Shown in pieces: positions 26,155 through 34,760 of a DNA stretch of 64,000 nucleotides. The first letter of the stretch is position 1, and every line of letters starts with the position of its first letter. The position numbers and the translations under genes are program-made. The notes below the pieces were generated by a model. The model made no database searches and was not told the DNA's origin. It saw only the letters and a program-made list of their open reading frames with translations. Origin of the DNA: Saprospiraceae bacterium. GTDB lineage: Bacteria > Bacteroidota > Bacteroidia > Chitinophagales > Saprospiraceae. The stretch covers positions 183,663-247,662 of the forward strand of contig CATQHI010000008.1 in NCBI GenBank assembly GCA_958295895.1, written 5' to 3'.

Positions 26155-27660
26155 CTACTCCCCCACCCCCCGCAGCCCAAACCCACTAGGCCGCAAGATC
26201 ATCCGCCCCCGCACCTGCGCACCGCCGCCCACTCCCACACTATCGGTAGCCTCCGTCCGGTACAGCTCGTAGGCCCCCGTTTCCCCCAGCGTCCACCCGG
26301 CCCGCTCGAAGTAGGGCAGAGCCGAGCTCAATTCGCTTTCGTTCGCCTCATCCGGTAGCTGTAGGGTAGCCGGTCCTACCTCTACCGTCTCTAGTAGCCG
26401 CCGCGGCCACGATCGCTCCGCCTCCAGATAGGGATACACCTGTACCCAGAAGAACATGATCGTCAGCAAACCCGCTAGCACCGAGCCGCCGATGGCAAAG
26501 TCGCGCCGTTCGCCAAAGATACCCAGCACGGCCAGCAGACTGAAGATCCAGTAGGCCGCCGCCATGCCCAGCGCCGCCCGGAAGCCCGCCCCCGGAAAGG
26601 CAATGCCGCCGCCGGTGAGGAGCAGAAAGGCCACCAGAAAGGCCAGCACTAAGTGCAGTACCGATACCGTCTTCACGTAGTCCTTCCACGGATAGTTACC
26701 GGCGAAGTACAGCTGCATCTGCTTACCCGCTACCAGGGCTAGCAGTAGCATAAAGAGCAGCGACTGCGCTAGCAAAGTGCCCACCAGCGCCATACCCACG
26801 ATGAGCGAGAACTGCTCGAATTTCTGTCCCTTGAACACTAGGTCGCGAATGCCCGCCACCAGCCAGCCGGCCAGCGGCAGCATACCTAACAGCCCGTAGT
26901 ACAGCAGGTCCAGCACCCGACTATCCTCCTGCCCGTAGTACCAGTAGGTATTGGCTCCCTGTGGTCCCTGGATCAGCAGCACCAGACACGACACCCCCAC
27001 CGCGATACCCGCCGGTACCTGCCAGCCGTAGTCCATGCGCTGAAATACCGCTAGAATTACCAGCATCAGCGCCAGCAGCAGCGTGGAGACCGGTGCGGCG
27101 ATGGCTCCCAGTAGCGCGAAGGCGCCGAAGGGAAAGAGCTTGCGCCGGTCCTTGGTAAGCCCAAATAGCAGCACCGTCCAGAACATTCCCGAGTGCCCCA
27201 GCAGCGCCAGCGCATCGGCTGTAGCCACCTTACCGAAGAAGGGCAGGAAAAAAGTAGCCCCCGCACACAGCAGCGTCAACTGGCTCACCTGCCGCCCGAA
27301 AATCAGCGTCATCCAGCGGTAGGTGAATACGGTAGTCAGTAGCAAACACAGCGCCGAGACCAACCGCGGAAACAAAAAGCTCGCATTACTTGCCTCCGTC
27401 ACCGACTCGCCCAGTGGCAGTAGCAGGTGGTTGAGCGCGGCGGGTAGGTAAGGACCGTAGTCCGTGCCCACGGCGTTAGCTAGCGCAAAGCCCTCGGCTC
27501 CCGGCCAGGCGGTCATTACGTCGAGTTGCACCAGTAGTCCGGCCACGAAGAAGAAGCTCGACATCCACACGAAGAAGCGCCAGCGGCCGGTGGAGGGTAG
27601 GTTGGTGGCCGGAGCGGTGGGGGCGGGGGTGGTGGGTTTGCGGCGTTTTTTTCTTGACAT
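26155..27660 (-). CDS. Polytopic membrane protein, glycosyltransferase (ArnT/PMT)-like
   Basis: 501 residues: a basic N-terminus (MSRKKRRKPTTPAP), about ten to eleven membrane helices and a soluble C-terminal domain of about 90 residues. The first loop (FALANAVGTDYGPYLPAALNHLLLPLG), LFPRLVSALCLLLTTVFTYRW and the following TADALALLGHSG resemble dolichyl- or polyprenyl-phosphate-sugar glycosyltransferases. The usual DE-type catalytic pair in the first loop is not obvious, so activity is uncertain. Upstream on its strand lies the hairpin-ATTGTACTTTTC element (27683-27705), a likely promoter. The parA gene lies behind it on the same strand. Confidence 0.6.
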   Translation of the reverse strand: MSRKKRRKPTTPAPTAPATNLPSTGRWRFFVWMSSFFFVAGLLVQLDVMTAWPGAEGFALANAVGTDYGPYLPAALNHLLLPLGESVTEASNASFLFPRLVSALCLLLTTVFTYRWMTLIFGRQVSQLTLLCAGATFFLPFFGKVATADALALLGHSGMFWTVLLFGLTKDRRKLFPFGAFALLGAIAAPVSTLLLALMLVILAVFQRMDYGWQVPAGIAVGVSCLVLLIQGPQGANTYWYYGQEDSRVLDLLYYGLLGMLPLAGWLVAGIRDLVFKGQKFEQFSLIVGMALVGTLLAQSLLFMLLLALVAGKQMQLYFAGNYPWKDYVKTVSVLHLVLAFLVAFLLLTGGGIAFPGAGFRAALGMAAAYWIFSLLAVLGIFGERRDFAIGGSVLAGLLTIMFFWVQVYPYLEAERSWPRRLLETVEVGPATLQLPDEANESELSSALPYFERAGWTLGETGAYELYRTEATDSVGVGGGAQVRGRMILRPSGFGLRGVGE

Positions 27661-27682
27661 GAAAGAGCTAATGGGGTTGAAA

Positions 27683-27731
27683 AGTACAATGCTGCCTCCG
27701 GCAGCGGTAGCAACATGCAGCCTCTGGCTGC
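27683..27731 (-). repeat. Hairpin-promoter element and second tri-loop hairpin
   Basis: On the minus strand GCTGCC-GGA-GGCAGC is followed by ATTGTACT (27683-27705), identical over 23 bp to 39167-39189 and 55130-55152. It then reads TACTTTTC, a one-mismatch -7 box upstream of the glycosyltransferase-like gene. A second hairpin GCAGCC-TCT-GGCTGC is at 27717-27731. Confidence 0.7.
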
Positions 27732-27758
27732 GCTGGTAGGATACAGGGGCACACTGTA

Positions 27759-28541
27759 CTAGCTCCTCACCCCATCGCCGTTTTTAAGCAGGAACTCCTC
27801 CGCCAGGTTCAGAAAATTGACCGCCCCGCGGCTCCCGGCATTGATCATCACGACCGGCAGGTGCATATTCGGGGCCTCGCTGATGCGGGCGTTGCGGTGG
27901 ATGATGGTCCGAAAGGCCTGGTCGCCGTAGGTCTCGCGCACCTGCTCCACCACCAAATTTGCTAGACGTAGTCGCTGATCGTACATGCTTAGCAGAATAC
28001 CCTCCAGCTCCAACTTAGGATTAAGCTGCTGCTGCACCAGCCGGATCGTATCCTGCAGCTTCGACAGTCCCTCCAGGGCAAAGTACTCGCACTGTACGGG
28101 CACGATCACGGAGTCGGCCGCCGTCAGGGCATTCACAGTGAGCAGGCCCAGACTCGGCAGGCAGTCGATGAGGATGTAGTCGTACTGGCTGCGCAGCGGC
28201 TCCACCACGGTATTGCGCAGCACGTCCTCGCGCCGAAAGCGGTTGATCAGCTCCACCTCCGCCCCCACCAGTTGGATGCTACTGGGTACGATGTGTAGGT
28301 TAGGCGTCTCGGTTTCGTACACCACCTCGTTGACGTCCAGCCCGTTGATCAGCACGTTGTAGATACTGCCTTCGAGCTCCTCGGGGGGCAGGCCCACGCC
28401 GCTGGTGGCATTGGCCTGGGGGTCGGCATCCACGATCAGGACCCGCCGCTCCAGGATGGCCAGCGAGGCCCCCAGGTTGATGGTGGTCGTGGTCTTCCCT
28501 ACCCCGCCCTTTTGGTTCGCGATCGCTACGACTTTGGCCAT
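27759..28541 (-). CDS. parA: ParA/Soj family ATPase
   Basis: 260 residues from the ATG at 28541. The deviant Walker A is [16 protein letters not shown], the A' box is [13 protein letters not shown], and the switch II region is [20 protein letters not shown]. It is a chromosomal Soj-type size rather than a plasmid ParA with an N-terminal HTH. Such ATPases form dynamic nucleoid-bound gradients for chromosome or cargo positioning, usually with ParB. No parB follows here: the next gene on the strand is the glycosyltransferase-like protein. So either the partner is elsewhere or the cargo differs. Confidence 0.92.
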   Translation of the reverse strand: MAKVVAIANQKGGVGKTTTTINLGASLAILERRVLIVDADPQANATSGVGLPPEELEGSIYNVLINGLDVNEVVYETETPNLHIVPSSIQLVGAEVELINRFRREDVLRNTVVEPLRSQYDYILIDCLPSLGLLTVNALTAADSVIVPVQCEYFALEGLSKLQDTIRLVQQQLNPKLELEGILLSMYDQRLRLANLVVEQVRETYGDQAFRTIIHRNARISEAPNMHLPVVMINAGSRGAVNFLNLAEEFLLKNGDGVRS

Positions 28542-28591
28542 GCGGGCGAAGGTACGGCGGGGGCGGCGGGGCCGCGGGTGCAAGGGGATAT

Positions 28592-28613
28592 GGTCGAGGC
28601 GTTGAACGCCGAG
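28592..28613 (+). repeat. 22-bp repeat with inner palindrome, copy 1
   Basis: Starts GGTCGAGGCGTTGAACG and ends CCGAG. Inner hairpin GGCGT-TGA-ACGCC. Close copies: 29741-29762 (three differences), 62482-62503 (one difference) and its inverted partner 62519-62540. Confidence 0.6.
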
Positions 28614-28674
28614 CGAGCAACGGGTAGGCCAAAGCGAGTATCCTATTCATCACAGATTAATCTAGCTTAACTGC

Positions 28675-28977
28675 TTGCGCTCACCTCCCCACTTCCTTCC
28701 CCTTCTTTGGTTATACGCCCGCACGTACTGGGTGGTAACCGCACTCCTGACGGGTTTCGTGGTCTCTCAGTGCTGGAGATACGGTAGCGGCCCGCTATCC
28801 GCCCTGATCTACTTCAAGCTCATCACGACCGCCGTACTTGCCCTGGTAACTTACCGAAAACGTCAACCCACTATGACGTTTTACCAAAATTTGGGGCTCA
28901 TTCCGCTGCTGCTCATGGGCTACGCGGTAAGTATTGATTTACTGCTATGTGCCGTACTTGTCACGCTCGTGCTATGA
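28675..28977 (+). CDS. Small integral membrane protein, partner of ABC ATPase
   Basis: 100 residues from a TTG at 28675; no ATG lies near the start. Three hydrophobic segments (YWVVTALLTGFVVSQCW, ALIYFKLITTAVLALVTY, LGLIPLLLMGYAVSIDLLLCAVLVTLVL). The gene ends inside the ATG of the ABC ATPase (ATGA overlap at 28974-28977), so the two are translationally coupled. It is too small for an ordinary ABC permease; it may be a minimal membrane partner. No family recognised. Confidence 0.6.
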   Translation: MRSPPHFLPLLWLYARTYWVVTALLTGFVVSQCWRYGSGPLSALIYFKLITTAVLALVTYRKRQPTMTFYQNLGLIPLLLMGYAVSIDLLLCAVLVTLVL

Positions 28978-29648
28978 TTAGAGCAGATTCCATTTACCAC
29001 CAGTTTGGGGGACGGGAGATTCTGCGTGATGTGGCATTATCGCTGCAGCGGGGGGAGGTAGTCGGCTTGCTTGGTGCGAATGGGGCCGGTAAAACCTTAC
29101 TGCTGCGTACACTTTTCGGTCAGTTCCGGCCGCAGCATGCCTTTATCAGTGTGGATGGACACCAGGTGCGGATACCGTACCGCGTACCCGGCCTGATCAA
29201 TTATTGTCCACAGCCCATCCTGTGTCCGCCTGACCTCACCCTGCAGCGCATCCTGGAACTTCACGGCTTAGATATAAGTGAATTTTTATCTCGCTATTCT
29301 CGCTTTTCAAACCAATTAACGCAGAGGATGCATACCCTACCCTGGCGCTTACTTGAGGCCCTGATAGTACTGGAAATGCCTACCCGCTTTACTGTATTGG
29401 ATGAGCCGTATGCCGGTTTGGACCCACTCTCGGTGGAGTTGGTACAGGAGGCCATCCAGCGGCAGCGGCCGGCCAAGGGTATCCTGCTCACCGACCACCA
29501 CTACGAAGACGTACTAGCTACCAGCGATCGCAACTACTTACTTACCGATGGCTACCTCCGGCCGGTAGCCGATCGCGATGAGTTGTTCGAGCTGGGCTAT
29601 CTTCCGCCGCCGCTGCCGCCGCCGCCTTTCAACGTCGATATTAGTTAG
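28974..29648 (+). CDS. ABC transporter ATP-binding protein with degenerate signature motif
   Basis: 224 residues. Walker A GANGAGKT, Q-loop YCPQ, Walker B FTVLDEP, D-loop AGLDP and switch histidine TDHHYEDV are intact. The segment where LSGGQ is expected reads MHTLPWRLLEALIVL, so the ABC signature is lost while the helix after it is kept. ITDH-type wording after Walker B recalls LptB-like ATPases. The C-terminus is proline-rich (LPPPLPPPP). It is coupled to the 100-residue membrane protein and has no ordinary permease. Codons look more AT-rich than in neighbours, by eye. Confidence 0.8.
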   Translation: MIRADSIYHQFGGREILRDVALSLQRGEVVGLLGANGAGKTLLLRTLFGQFRPQHAFISVDGHQVRIPYRVPGLINYCPQPILCPPDLTLQRILELHGLDISEFLSRYSRFSNQLTQRMHTLPWRLLEALIVLEMPTRFTVLDEPYAGLDPLSVELVQEAIQRQRPAKGILLTDHHYEDVLATSDRNYLLTDGYLRPVADRDELFELGYLPPPLPPPPFNVDIS

Positions 29649-29740
29649 GTCAAGCGGACTTCGATCCGAGCTTGCGGGACGGGCAATGTGACTCCGCTCG
29701 GGCCAGAGGCCGCTCGACGGTGGTACGTGGCCTCAGAAAA

Positions 29741-29762
29741 GGTCGGGGCATTGTACGCCGAG
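29741..29762 (+). repeat. 22-bp repeat, diverged copy
   Basis: Starts GGTCGGGGCATTGTACG and ends CCGAG; matches 20 of 22 positions of the copy at 62482-62503. It contains GCATTGTAC, the word that follows the tri-loop hairpins elsewhere. The surrounding 29649-29905 shows no gene. Confidence 0.5.
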
Positions 29763-29905
29763 TGGGCTGCTTGCTGATGTCAGGCATACGCCATATCCAA
29801 GCGCAAAGAACAAGCTTGCCTTCTTACTATCACCTGCGCACCCGCGCCCCCGCCCAACAACTACTACCGCCTAGCCGCGTTACCTACTGCTGAAACCCCA
29901 CCACT

Positions 29906-30781
29906 ATGGGCAGGAAAGGCCGCAAAATGATTTACAAAACACCGGAGGAGATCGAGCGCAGCCGCGCCGCCTGCCTGCTGGTGTGCCAGACCCTGACCGA
30001 GGTGGGAAAGCGCCTGCGCCCCGGCATGACCGGCCAGGAGATCGATACGTTTGCCGAGGAGTTTATTCGTGACAATGGGGCCGTGCCCGGTTTCAAGGGG
30101 CTGTATGGCTGCCCCTCTACCCTGCTGGTCTCGAAGAACGAGGAGGTGGTACACGGACTGCCGGACCAGAACCAGGTATTCGAAGATGGGGATATCCTTT
30201 CTATCGACTGCGGGACAGTGGTGGAGGATTTCTACGGAGATGCCGCCTATACCTTCTGTGTAGGAGATGTAGCGGAGGAGACGATGGAGCTCTGCCGCCG
30301 CACCAAACATAGCCTGTACCTAGGGATCGACGCCGCCCGCCAGGGCAATCGGGTAGGGGATATCAGCTACGCCATCCAGTACTACACGGAGCGCGAGAGT
30401 GGCTACGGGGCAGTACGGGAACTGGTCGGCCACGGACTGGGGCGTAACCTGCACGAAGCTCCCGATGTACCTAACTTCGGTAAGCGCGGGCGTGGCCCCG
30501 TGCTCAAGCCCGGCCTCATCATCGCCATCGAGCCCATGATCACCCTGGGCAAGCGCAGCGTGGTGAGCCGCGACGATGGTTGGACCATCATCTCCGTAGA
30601 CGGTAGCCCCGCTGCCCACTACGAGCATTCTATCGCCATCACCCCGGATGGTGCGCCGGCCGACCTGATGAGTGATCACCGGCCGATCGAGGAAGCCATT
30701 CGCGCCAACCCCAATCTGAAGGAAGTAGACAATGTAGACGAGGAGTTGGTGGCCCGCTACCAGCCGCTGGTCCTGGCCTAA
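29906..30781 (+). CDS. map: Type I methionine aminopeptidase
   Basis: 291 residues from the ATG at 29906; an ATG at 29927 (MIYKTPEEIERSR) is equally plausible. The pita-bread fold ligands are all visible: Asp in LSIDCGT, Asp in FYGDAAYTF, His in VGHGLGRNLHEAP, Glu in IAIEPM and Glu in YEHSIAI. It removes the initiator Met co-translationally. It heads the infA-rpmJ-rpsM block, as in many Bacteroidota, but secY does not precede it here. Confidence 0.95.
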   Translation: MGRKGRKMIYKTPEEIERSRAACLLVCQTLTEVGKRLRPGMTGQEIDTFAEEFIRDNGAVPGFKGLYGCPSTLLVSKNEEVVHGLPDQNQVFEDGDILSIDCGTVVEDFYGDAAYTFCVGDVAEETMELCRRTKHSLYLGIDAARQGNRVGDISYAIQYYTERESGYGAVRELVGHGLGRNLHEAPDVPNFGKRGRGPVLKPGLIIAIEPMITLGKRSVVSRDDGWTIISVDGSPAAHYEHSIAITPDGAPADLMSDHRPIEEAIRANPNLKEVDNVDEELVARYQPLVLA

Positions 30782-30824
30782 TGAAAACTTAGCCTCCGGG
30801 CTTGGGTAGTACGGAAAATAATCG

Positions 30825-30832
30825 TACCTTTG
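30825..30832 (+). promoter_or_regulatory. infA -7 promoter element
   Basis: TACCTTTG matches TAnnTTTG exactly, 18 bases before the infA ATG. It would give the ribosomal block its own promoter after map. Confidence 0.6.
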
Positions 30833-30850
30833 CCCTCCGAAATTTAAAAG

Positions 30851-31069
30851 ATGTCCAAAAAAGACCTGATCAAGCAGGATGGCGTGATTGAGGAGGCTCT
30901 GTCGAACGCGATGTTCCGGGTGCGTCTCGAAAACGATCACGAAATCAAGGCTACGATCTCGGGAAAGATGCGGATGCACTACATCAAAATCCTTCCCGGA
31001 GACAAGGTGGCCGTGGAGATGAGCCCCTACGACCTGAGTCGGGGGCGTATTACCTACCGTTACAAATAA
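30851..31069 (+). CDS. infA: Translation initiation factor IF-1
   Basis: 72 residues, a single OB-fold of normal length: [65 protein letters not shown] in consecutive conserved parts. It binds the 30S A site during initiation. It sits between map and rpmJ in the usual order. Confidence 0.97.
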   Translation: MSKKDLIKQDGVIEEALSNAMFRVRLENDHEIKATISGKMRMHYIKILPGDKVAVEMSPYDLSRGRITYRYK

Positions 31070-31104
31070 GCCCGCCCGCTGTCGCTGGTCGTAAATCAAC
31101 TATT

Positions 31105-31221
31105 ATGAAAGTCAGACCCTCCGTAAAGAAGCGCTCGGCCGATTGCAAGATCGTGCGGCGTAAGGGCAAAGTTTACATCATCAATAAGAAGAACCCGAAG
31201 TTCAAGCAACGGCAGGGATAA
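31105..31221 (+). CDS. rpmJ: 50S ribosomal protein L36 (zinc-free type)
   Basis: 38 residues: [20 protein letters not shown], then [18 protein letters not shown]. Only one cysteine (Cys14) remains of the usual CxxC...C...H zinc ribbon; the other ligands are Ala, Asn and Phe. It is therefore the C-minus type that does not bind zinc. It starts 35 bases after infA and ends nine bases before rpsM. Confidence 0.95.
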   Translation: MKVRPSVKKRSADCKIVRRKGKVYIINKKNPKFKQRQG

Positions 31222-31230
31222 GCGACTATC

Positions 31231-31608
31231 ATGGCACGAATTGCAGGAGTTGATCTGCCGCGGAATAAACGCGGCATTGTTAGTTTGACCTACGTCTTCG
31301 GCGTAGGCACCACCCGCGCCGGCGAGATCCTCGACCGCGCCGAGGTAGACCACAATACAAAGGTGCAGGACTGGACGGACGAGAACATCCGTACTATCTC
31401 CAACCTCATCACCAACGAGTACAAGGTAGAGGGTGATCTACGGACCGAGGTGAGTACCAACATCAAGCGGTTGATGGACATCGGCTGCTACCGTGGCCTG
31501 CGCCACCGTAAGGGCCTGCCCCTGCGCGGACAGCGTACCCAGACCAACGCCCGTACCCGTAAGGGCAAGCGGAAGACCGTAGCGAACAAGAAAAAAGCGA
31601 CTAAGTAA
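31231..31608 (+). CDS. rpsM: 30S ribosomal protein S13
   Basis: 125 residues: [20 protein letters not shown] start, helix-two-turns-helix region, and the basic tail [20 protein letters not shown] that reaches the decoding-centre tRNAs. The stop TAA shares one base with the rpsK ATG. Confidence 0.97.
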   Translation: MARIAGVDLPRNKRGIVSLTYVFGVGTTRAGEILDRAEVDHNTKVQDWTDENIRTISNLITNEYKVEGDLRTEVSTNIKRLMDIGCYRGLRHRKGLPLRGQRTQTNARTRKGKRKTVANKKKATK

Positions 31609-32009
31609 TGGCAAAGCGTCAAGCACCCGGCGGCCGCGTAGTAAAGAAGCGCAAGGTCAAGGTAGACAGCGAAGGACTGGCCTACATCCAGGCTACCTTC
31701 AACAATATCATTATCTCGATCACCAACAAGCAGGGTGACGTCATCAGTTGGGGTAGTGCCGGTAAGGAGAAATTCCGCGGCAGTAAGAAATCTACCCCCT
31801 ACGCCGCCCAGGTCGCCTCCGGTAACGCCGCTCGCGTAGCTTACGAGGCTGGTCTGCGGGTTGTGGAGGTCTACGTTAAGGGCCCCGGCAGTGGTCGTGA
31901 GGCTGCGATCCGCGCCATCGATGGTGCTGGTATTCGTGTAGCTAAGATTAAGGACGTGACGCCGATGCCCCACAACGGCTGTCGCCCGCCTAAGCGCCGT
32001 CGCGTGTAA
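31608..32009 (+). CDS. rpsK: 30S ribosomal protein S11
   Basis: 133 residues: a basic N-terminus, [41 protein letters not shown] and the conserved end [18 protein letters not shown]. It is part of the 30S platform. It overlaps the rpsM stop by one base. Confidence 0.97.
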   Translation: MAKRQAPGGRVVKKRKVKVDSEGLAYIQATFNNIIISITNKQGDVISWGSAGKEKFRGSKKSTPYAAQVASGNAARVAYEAGLRVVEVYVKGPGSGREAAIRAIDGAGIRVAKIKDVTPMPHNGCRPPKRRRV

Positions 32010-32152
32010 AACTTTATGCTTGCCTGGTTCCTCTCATCACATGGGAGGAATAAGATCGCGAGCTATTCCGGACCTGCCCAAGCCGGCGGGACACTACCCT
32101 ACCCCTCGTTCCGGAAGGGGTCATTCAGTAACCACCAAACCACCTTGTCACT
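32010..32152 (+). promoter_or_regulatory. Structured rpsD leader, candidate S4 autoregulatory element
   Basis: 143 bases between rpsK and rpsD, long for this tight block. Potential stems: CCTC...GAGG (32030-32048), CCGG...CCGG (32068-32086) and ACCCCT...AGGGGT near the end (32100-32120). S4 represses alpha-operon translation in several bacteria, and S4 leaders have been proposed in Bacteroidota. Assignment here is by position and potential pairing only. Confidence 0.3.
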
Positions 32153-32767
32153 ATGGCTAGATATACCGGCCCCAAGGCAAAAAAAGCCCGTGCCCTCGGC
32201 GAACCGATCTTCGGCTACAGCCGGGCCTTCGAGCGTAAGAAATATAAGCCCGGCCAGCACGGAAATACCCGTGGCCGTCGGCGCCAGCCCTCCGACTATA
32301 AGCTCCAACTGACGGAGAAGCAAAAAGCGAAGTACACCTACGGGGTACTCGAGCGGCAGTTCCGCAACCTATTCGAGACCGCCGCTGCCTCGCGGGGGGT
32401 GACCGGTGAGGTGTTGCTGCAATTTTTGGAGGCCCGGCTGGATAACATCGTATTCCGTCTGGGACTGGCCCCTACCCGCCGCGCCGCCCGTCAGCTCGTC
32501 AGCCACCGCCACATCATGGTGAACGGCCGACTCAATAATATCCCTTCCACGCAGGTTCGTCCCGGTGATGTAGTCTCGGTACGGGGAAAATCACAGGGAC
32601 TCGAGGTCATTCGTGACACCATGGGGGGCCGCAGTGACGTACGCAATTACGGCTGGCTGTCCTTCAATTCCGAAAAAATGGAAGGCACCTTTCTTGCCTA
32701 CCCCGAGCGGGAGAACATCCCGGAGAAGATCAACACCCAGTTGATCGTCGAGCTCTACTCGAAGTAA
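32153..32767 (+). CDS. rpsD: 30S ribosomal protein S4
   Basis: 204 residues. [20 protein letters not shown] start, [21 protein letters not shown], the S4 RNA-binding domain [32 protein letters not shown], and the end [14 protein letters not shown]. No N-terminal zinc cysteines are present. S4 nucleates 30S assembly and can autoregulate its operon. Confidence 0.97.
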   Translation: MARYTGPKAKKARALGEPIFGYSRAFERKKYKPGQHGNTRGRRRQPSDYKLQLTEKQKAKYTYGVLERQFRNLFETAAASRGVTGEVLLQFLEARLDNIVFRLGLAPTRRAARQLVSHRHIMVNGRLNNIPSTQVRPGDVVSVRGKSQGLEVIRDTMGGRSDVRNYGWLSFNSEKMEGTFLAYPERENIPEKINTQLIVELYSK

Positions 32768-32783
32768 TCCAACAGGGAGCAGC

Positions 32784-32817
32784 TTGCCCTGACCGGCTCC
32801 GCAGTCGGTCAGGGCAA
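32784..32817 (+). terminator. Strong hairpin between rpsD and rpoA (attenuator or processing site)
   Basis: TTGCCCTGACCG pairs perfectly with CGGTCAGGGCAA (12 bp), loop GCTCCGCAGT. It is followed by ACTAATTTTATCG with only a short T run, so full termination is doubtful and would cut off rpoA. Confidence 0.5.
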
Positions 32818-32892
32818 ACTAATTTTATCGTCCAGGTGTTTTCGCCCGGGTCATCCACGGCCGTAACGCACTCAAAGTCAAGCAAATAACGT

Positions 32893-33894
32893 ATGAGCAG
32901 TATCCTAAACTTCCAGAAGCCGGACAAGATCACGATGAGCAAGTCGGACGAGTTCCACGGCAATTTTGAATTCAAGCCCCTGGAACCCGGATTCGGACAG
33001 ACCATCGGTAACTCCCTGCGCCGCGTGCTGCTGAGCAGCCTCGAGGGATTTGCCATCTCGGCCGTGCGTATTGCCGGGGTAGACCACGAGTTCGGTACGA
33101 TCCGTGGCGTGGTGGAAGATGTAGTGGAAATCATCCTCAATCTGAAGCAGGTCCGCCTGAAGCAGCAGATCGAAAATGCCGACATGGAGGAGGAGAAGAT
33201 CTACCTCACCATCAGTGGCAAGGAGAAATTTACCGCCAAGGACATCGGCGACCACACCAATGTCTTCAAGGTCATGAACCCCGATCTGTTGCTCTGCACC
33301 ATGGAGCCCTTCGTCAACCTGGAGGTGGAGCTTACGGTCACCAAGGGGTACGGCTACATCCCCGCGGATGAGAACCTGCCCAAGAACGCCCCCATCGGCG
33401 TGATCCCCGTAGATGCCATCTACACCCCGATCAAGAACGTCGCCTACCGCGTAGAGTCTACCCGTGTGGGTCAGCGCACCGACTACGAGAACCTGATCCT
33501 GGAGGTCAAGACCGACGGTACCATTCACCCCGAGGATGCCGTACGCGAGGCCGCTCGCATCCTGATTCAGCACCTGATGCTGATCACCGACGAGCCCATC
33601 GAGTTTCAGAGCAGTGGTGCCCGCGAGGAGACCATCGTCGACGAGCACATCCTGCACATGCGTAAGCTGCTCAAAACGAGCCTGGAAGACCTCGACCTCT
33701 CGGTACGTGCCTACAACTGCCTCAAGGCCGCCAAGATTAATAGCCTCGGCGAACTGGTCCGCTACGATACCCACGAGCTACTCAAGTTCCGCAACTTCGG
33801 TAAGAAGTCGCTGGTAGAGATCGAGGAGTTGCTGGTGGAAAAGGGCCTGACCTTCGGTATGGACCTCAGCAAGTACAAGCTCGACGAAGAGTAG
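32893..33894 (+). CDS. rpoA: DNA-directed RNA polymerase subunit alpha
   Basis: 333 residues. N-terminal dimerisation domain with EPGFGQTIGNSLRRVLLSSL, a flexible linker, and the alpha-CTD with two HhH motifs (DLDLSVRAYNCLKAAKINSLGELV, LLKFRNFGKKSLVEIEELL). Normal length. Standard position between rpsD and rplQ. Confidence 0.98.
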   Translation: MSSILNFQKPDKITMSKSDEFHGNFEFKPLEPGFGQTIGNSLRRVLLSSLEGFAISAVRIAGVDHEFGTIRGVVEDVVEIILNLKQVRLKQQIENADMEEEKIYLTISGKEKFTAKDIGDHTNVFKVMNPDLLLCTMEPFVNLEVELTVTKGYGYIPADENLPKNAPIGVIPVDAIYTPIKNVAYRVESTRVGQRTDYENLILEVKTDGTIHPEDAVREAARILIQHLMLITDEPIEFQSSGAREETIVDEHILHMRKLLKTSLEDLDLSVRAYNCLKAAKINSLGELVRYDTHELLKFRNFGKKSLVEIEELLVEKGLTFGMDLSKYKLDEE

Positions 33895-34027
33895 TTGGGT
33901 TTTATTCGGGTCACTGACCACAGTGTAGTTTATCCACATAAACCAGCGGTACTAACCCCTTCCCCCTCGCAGTTGCCCGAGCTGCCCATGAGCGGAAGGT
34001 GCGTGGTGCCGGCCAAATTCTCCTGAC

Positions 34028-34651
34028 ATGCGTCACGGTAAGAAAGTCAACCATTTAAGTCGCACCAGTGCCCACCGCAAGGCGCTGCTGCGCAACCTCA
34101 CCATCGCCCTGATCACGCACAAGCGGATCAATACCACCCTGGCGAAGGCTAAGGCCCTACGGAAGTACGCCGAGCCCCTCATCACCAAGTCGAAGACCAA
34201 TGATACGCACAACCGCCGCGTGGTCTTTAGCTACCTGCAGAATAAGGAGGCCGTAACGGAGCTCTTCAGCACGGTGGCCGATAAGGTGGCCGACCGTCCA
34301 GGAGGGTATTTGCGTGTCATCAAGACCGGCTTCCGACTGGGAGATGGTGCCGAGACCGCGATGATCGAGTTGGTTGACTTTAACGAGGTCTACGACAAGG
34401 ACGCGGCCAAATCTACCAGCAAAACCCGTCGTAGCCGCCGCCGTCGGGGTAGCAAGGGAAGTGGTAGCAGCAGCGCCGCCACTACTTCGGGAGCCACTAC
34501 CGCGACGACGACGGAGGTTACCGAGGAGACGATCGCCGACAAGCCAGCCGCAGCACCTATTGCAGCTGCTGCCGCACCAATCGCCGAGAACCCAACCGCG
34601 CCTAAGACGCCGGACGTAGCTGACATTACAGCGGCCAGTGAGGAGGAATAA
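34028..34651 (+). CDS. rplQ: 50S ribosomal protein L17 with long C-terminal extension
   Basis: 207 residues against about 120-130 usual. The L17 core [20 protein letters not shown] to [18 protein letters not shown] ends near residue 123. A basic patch [12 protein letters not shown] and then about 65 residues of low-complexity Ala/Thr/Pro/Glu follow. Extended L17 proteins occur in Bacteroidota; the tail should be disordered on the ribosome surface. A strong terminator follows. Confidence 0.96.
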   Translation: MRHGKKVNHLSRTSAHRKALLRNLTIALITHKRINTTLAKAKALRKYAEPLITKSKTNDTHNRRVVFSYLQNKEAVTELFSTVADKVADRPGGYLRVIKTGFRLGDGAETAMIELVDFNEVYDKDAAKSTSKTRRSRRRRGSKGSGSSSAATTSGATTATTTEVTEETIADKPAAAPIAAAAAPIAENPTAPKTPDVADITAASEEE

Positions 34652-34673
34652 GTTTTCACTAAATAAGTGATAC

Positions 34674-34707
34674 AAAAGCCCGGAACTGCCACAGTTCCGG
34701 GCTTTTT
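34674..34707 (+). terminator. Rho-independent terminator after rplQ
   Basis: A 15-bp stem, AAAAGCCCGGAACTG with CAGTTCCGGGCTTTT, loop CCA, ending in a run of five T. It closes the ribosomal/RNA polymerase block. Confidence 0.92.
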
Positions 34708-34760
34708 CATTCCGGCAACTTCGTAATCAATCAAGTGTTTATACATTAAATACACCTACT

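Noticed and set aside
29649-29905. tRNA or small RNA gene in the gap before map
   Set aside because: No cloverleaf, no T-loop GGTTCRA sequence and no CCA end; only the diverged 22-bp repeat is visible.
30320-31099. 259-codon minus-strand frame across map, infA and rpmJ
   Set aside because: It would overlap three essential genes in antisense and has no family resemblance.
32905-33774. 289-codon minus-strand frame opposite rpoA
   Set aside because: Antisense of a conserved polymerase gene; no signal or motif.
34651-34707. Reading the AAAAGCCCGGAACTG hairpin as one more member of the tri-loop family
   Set aside because: Its long stem followed by a T run is a standard rho-independent terminator, although its loop also has three bases.
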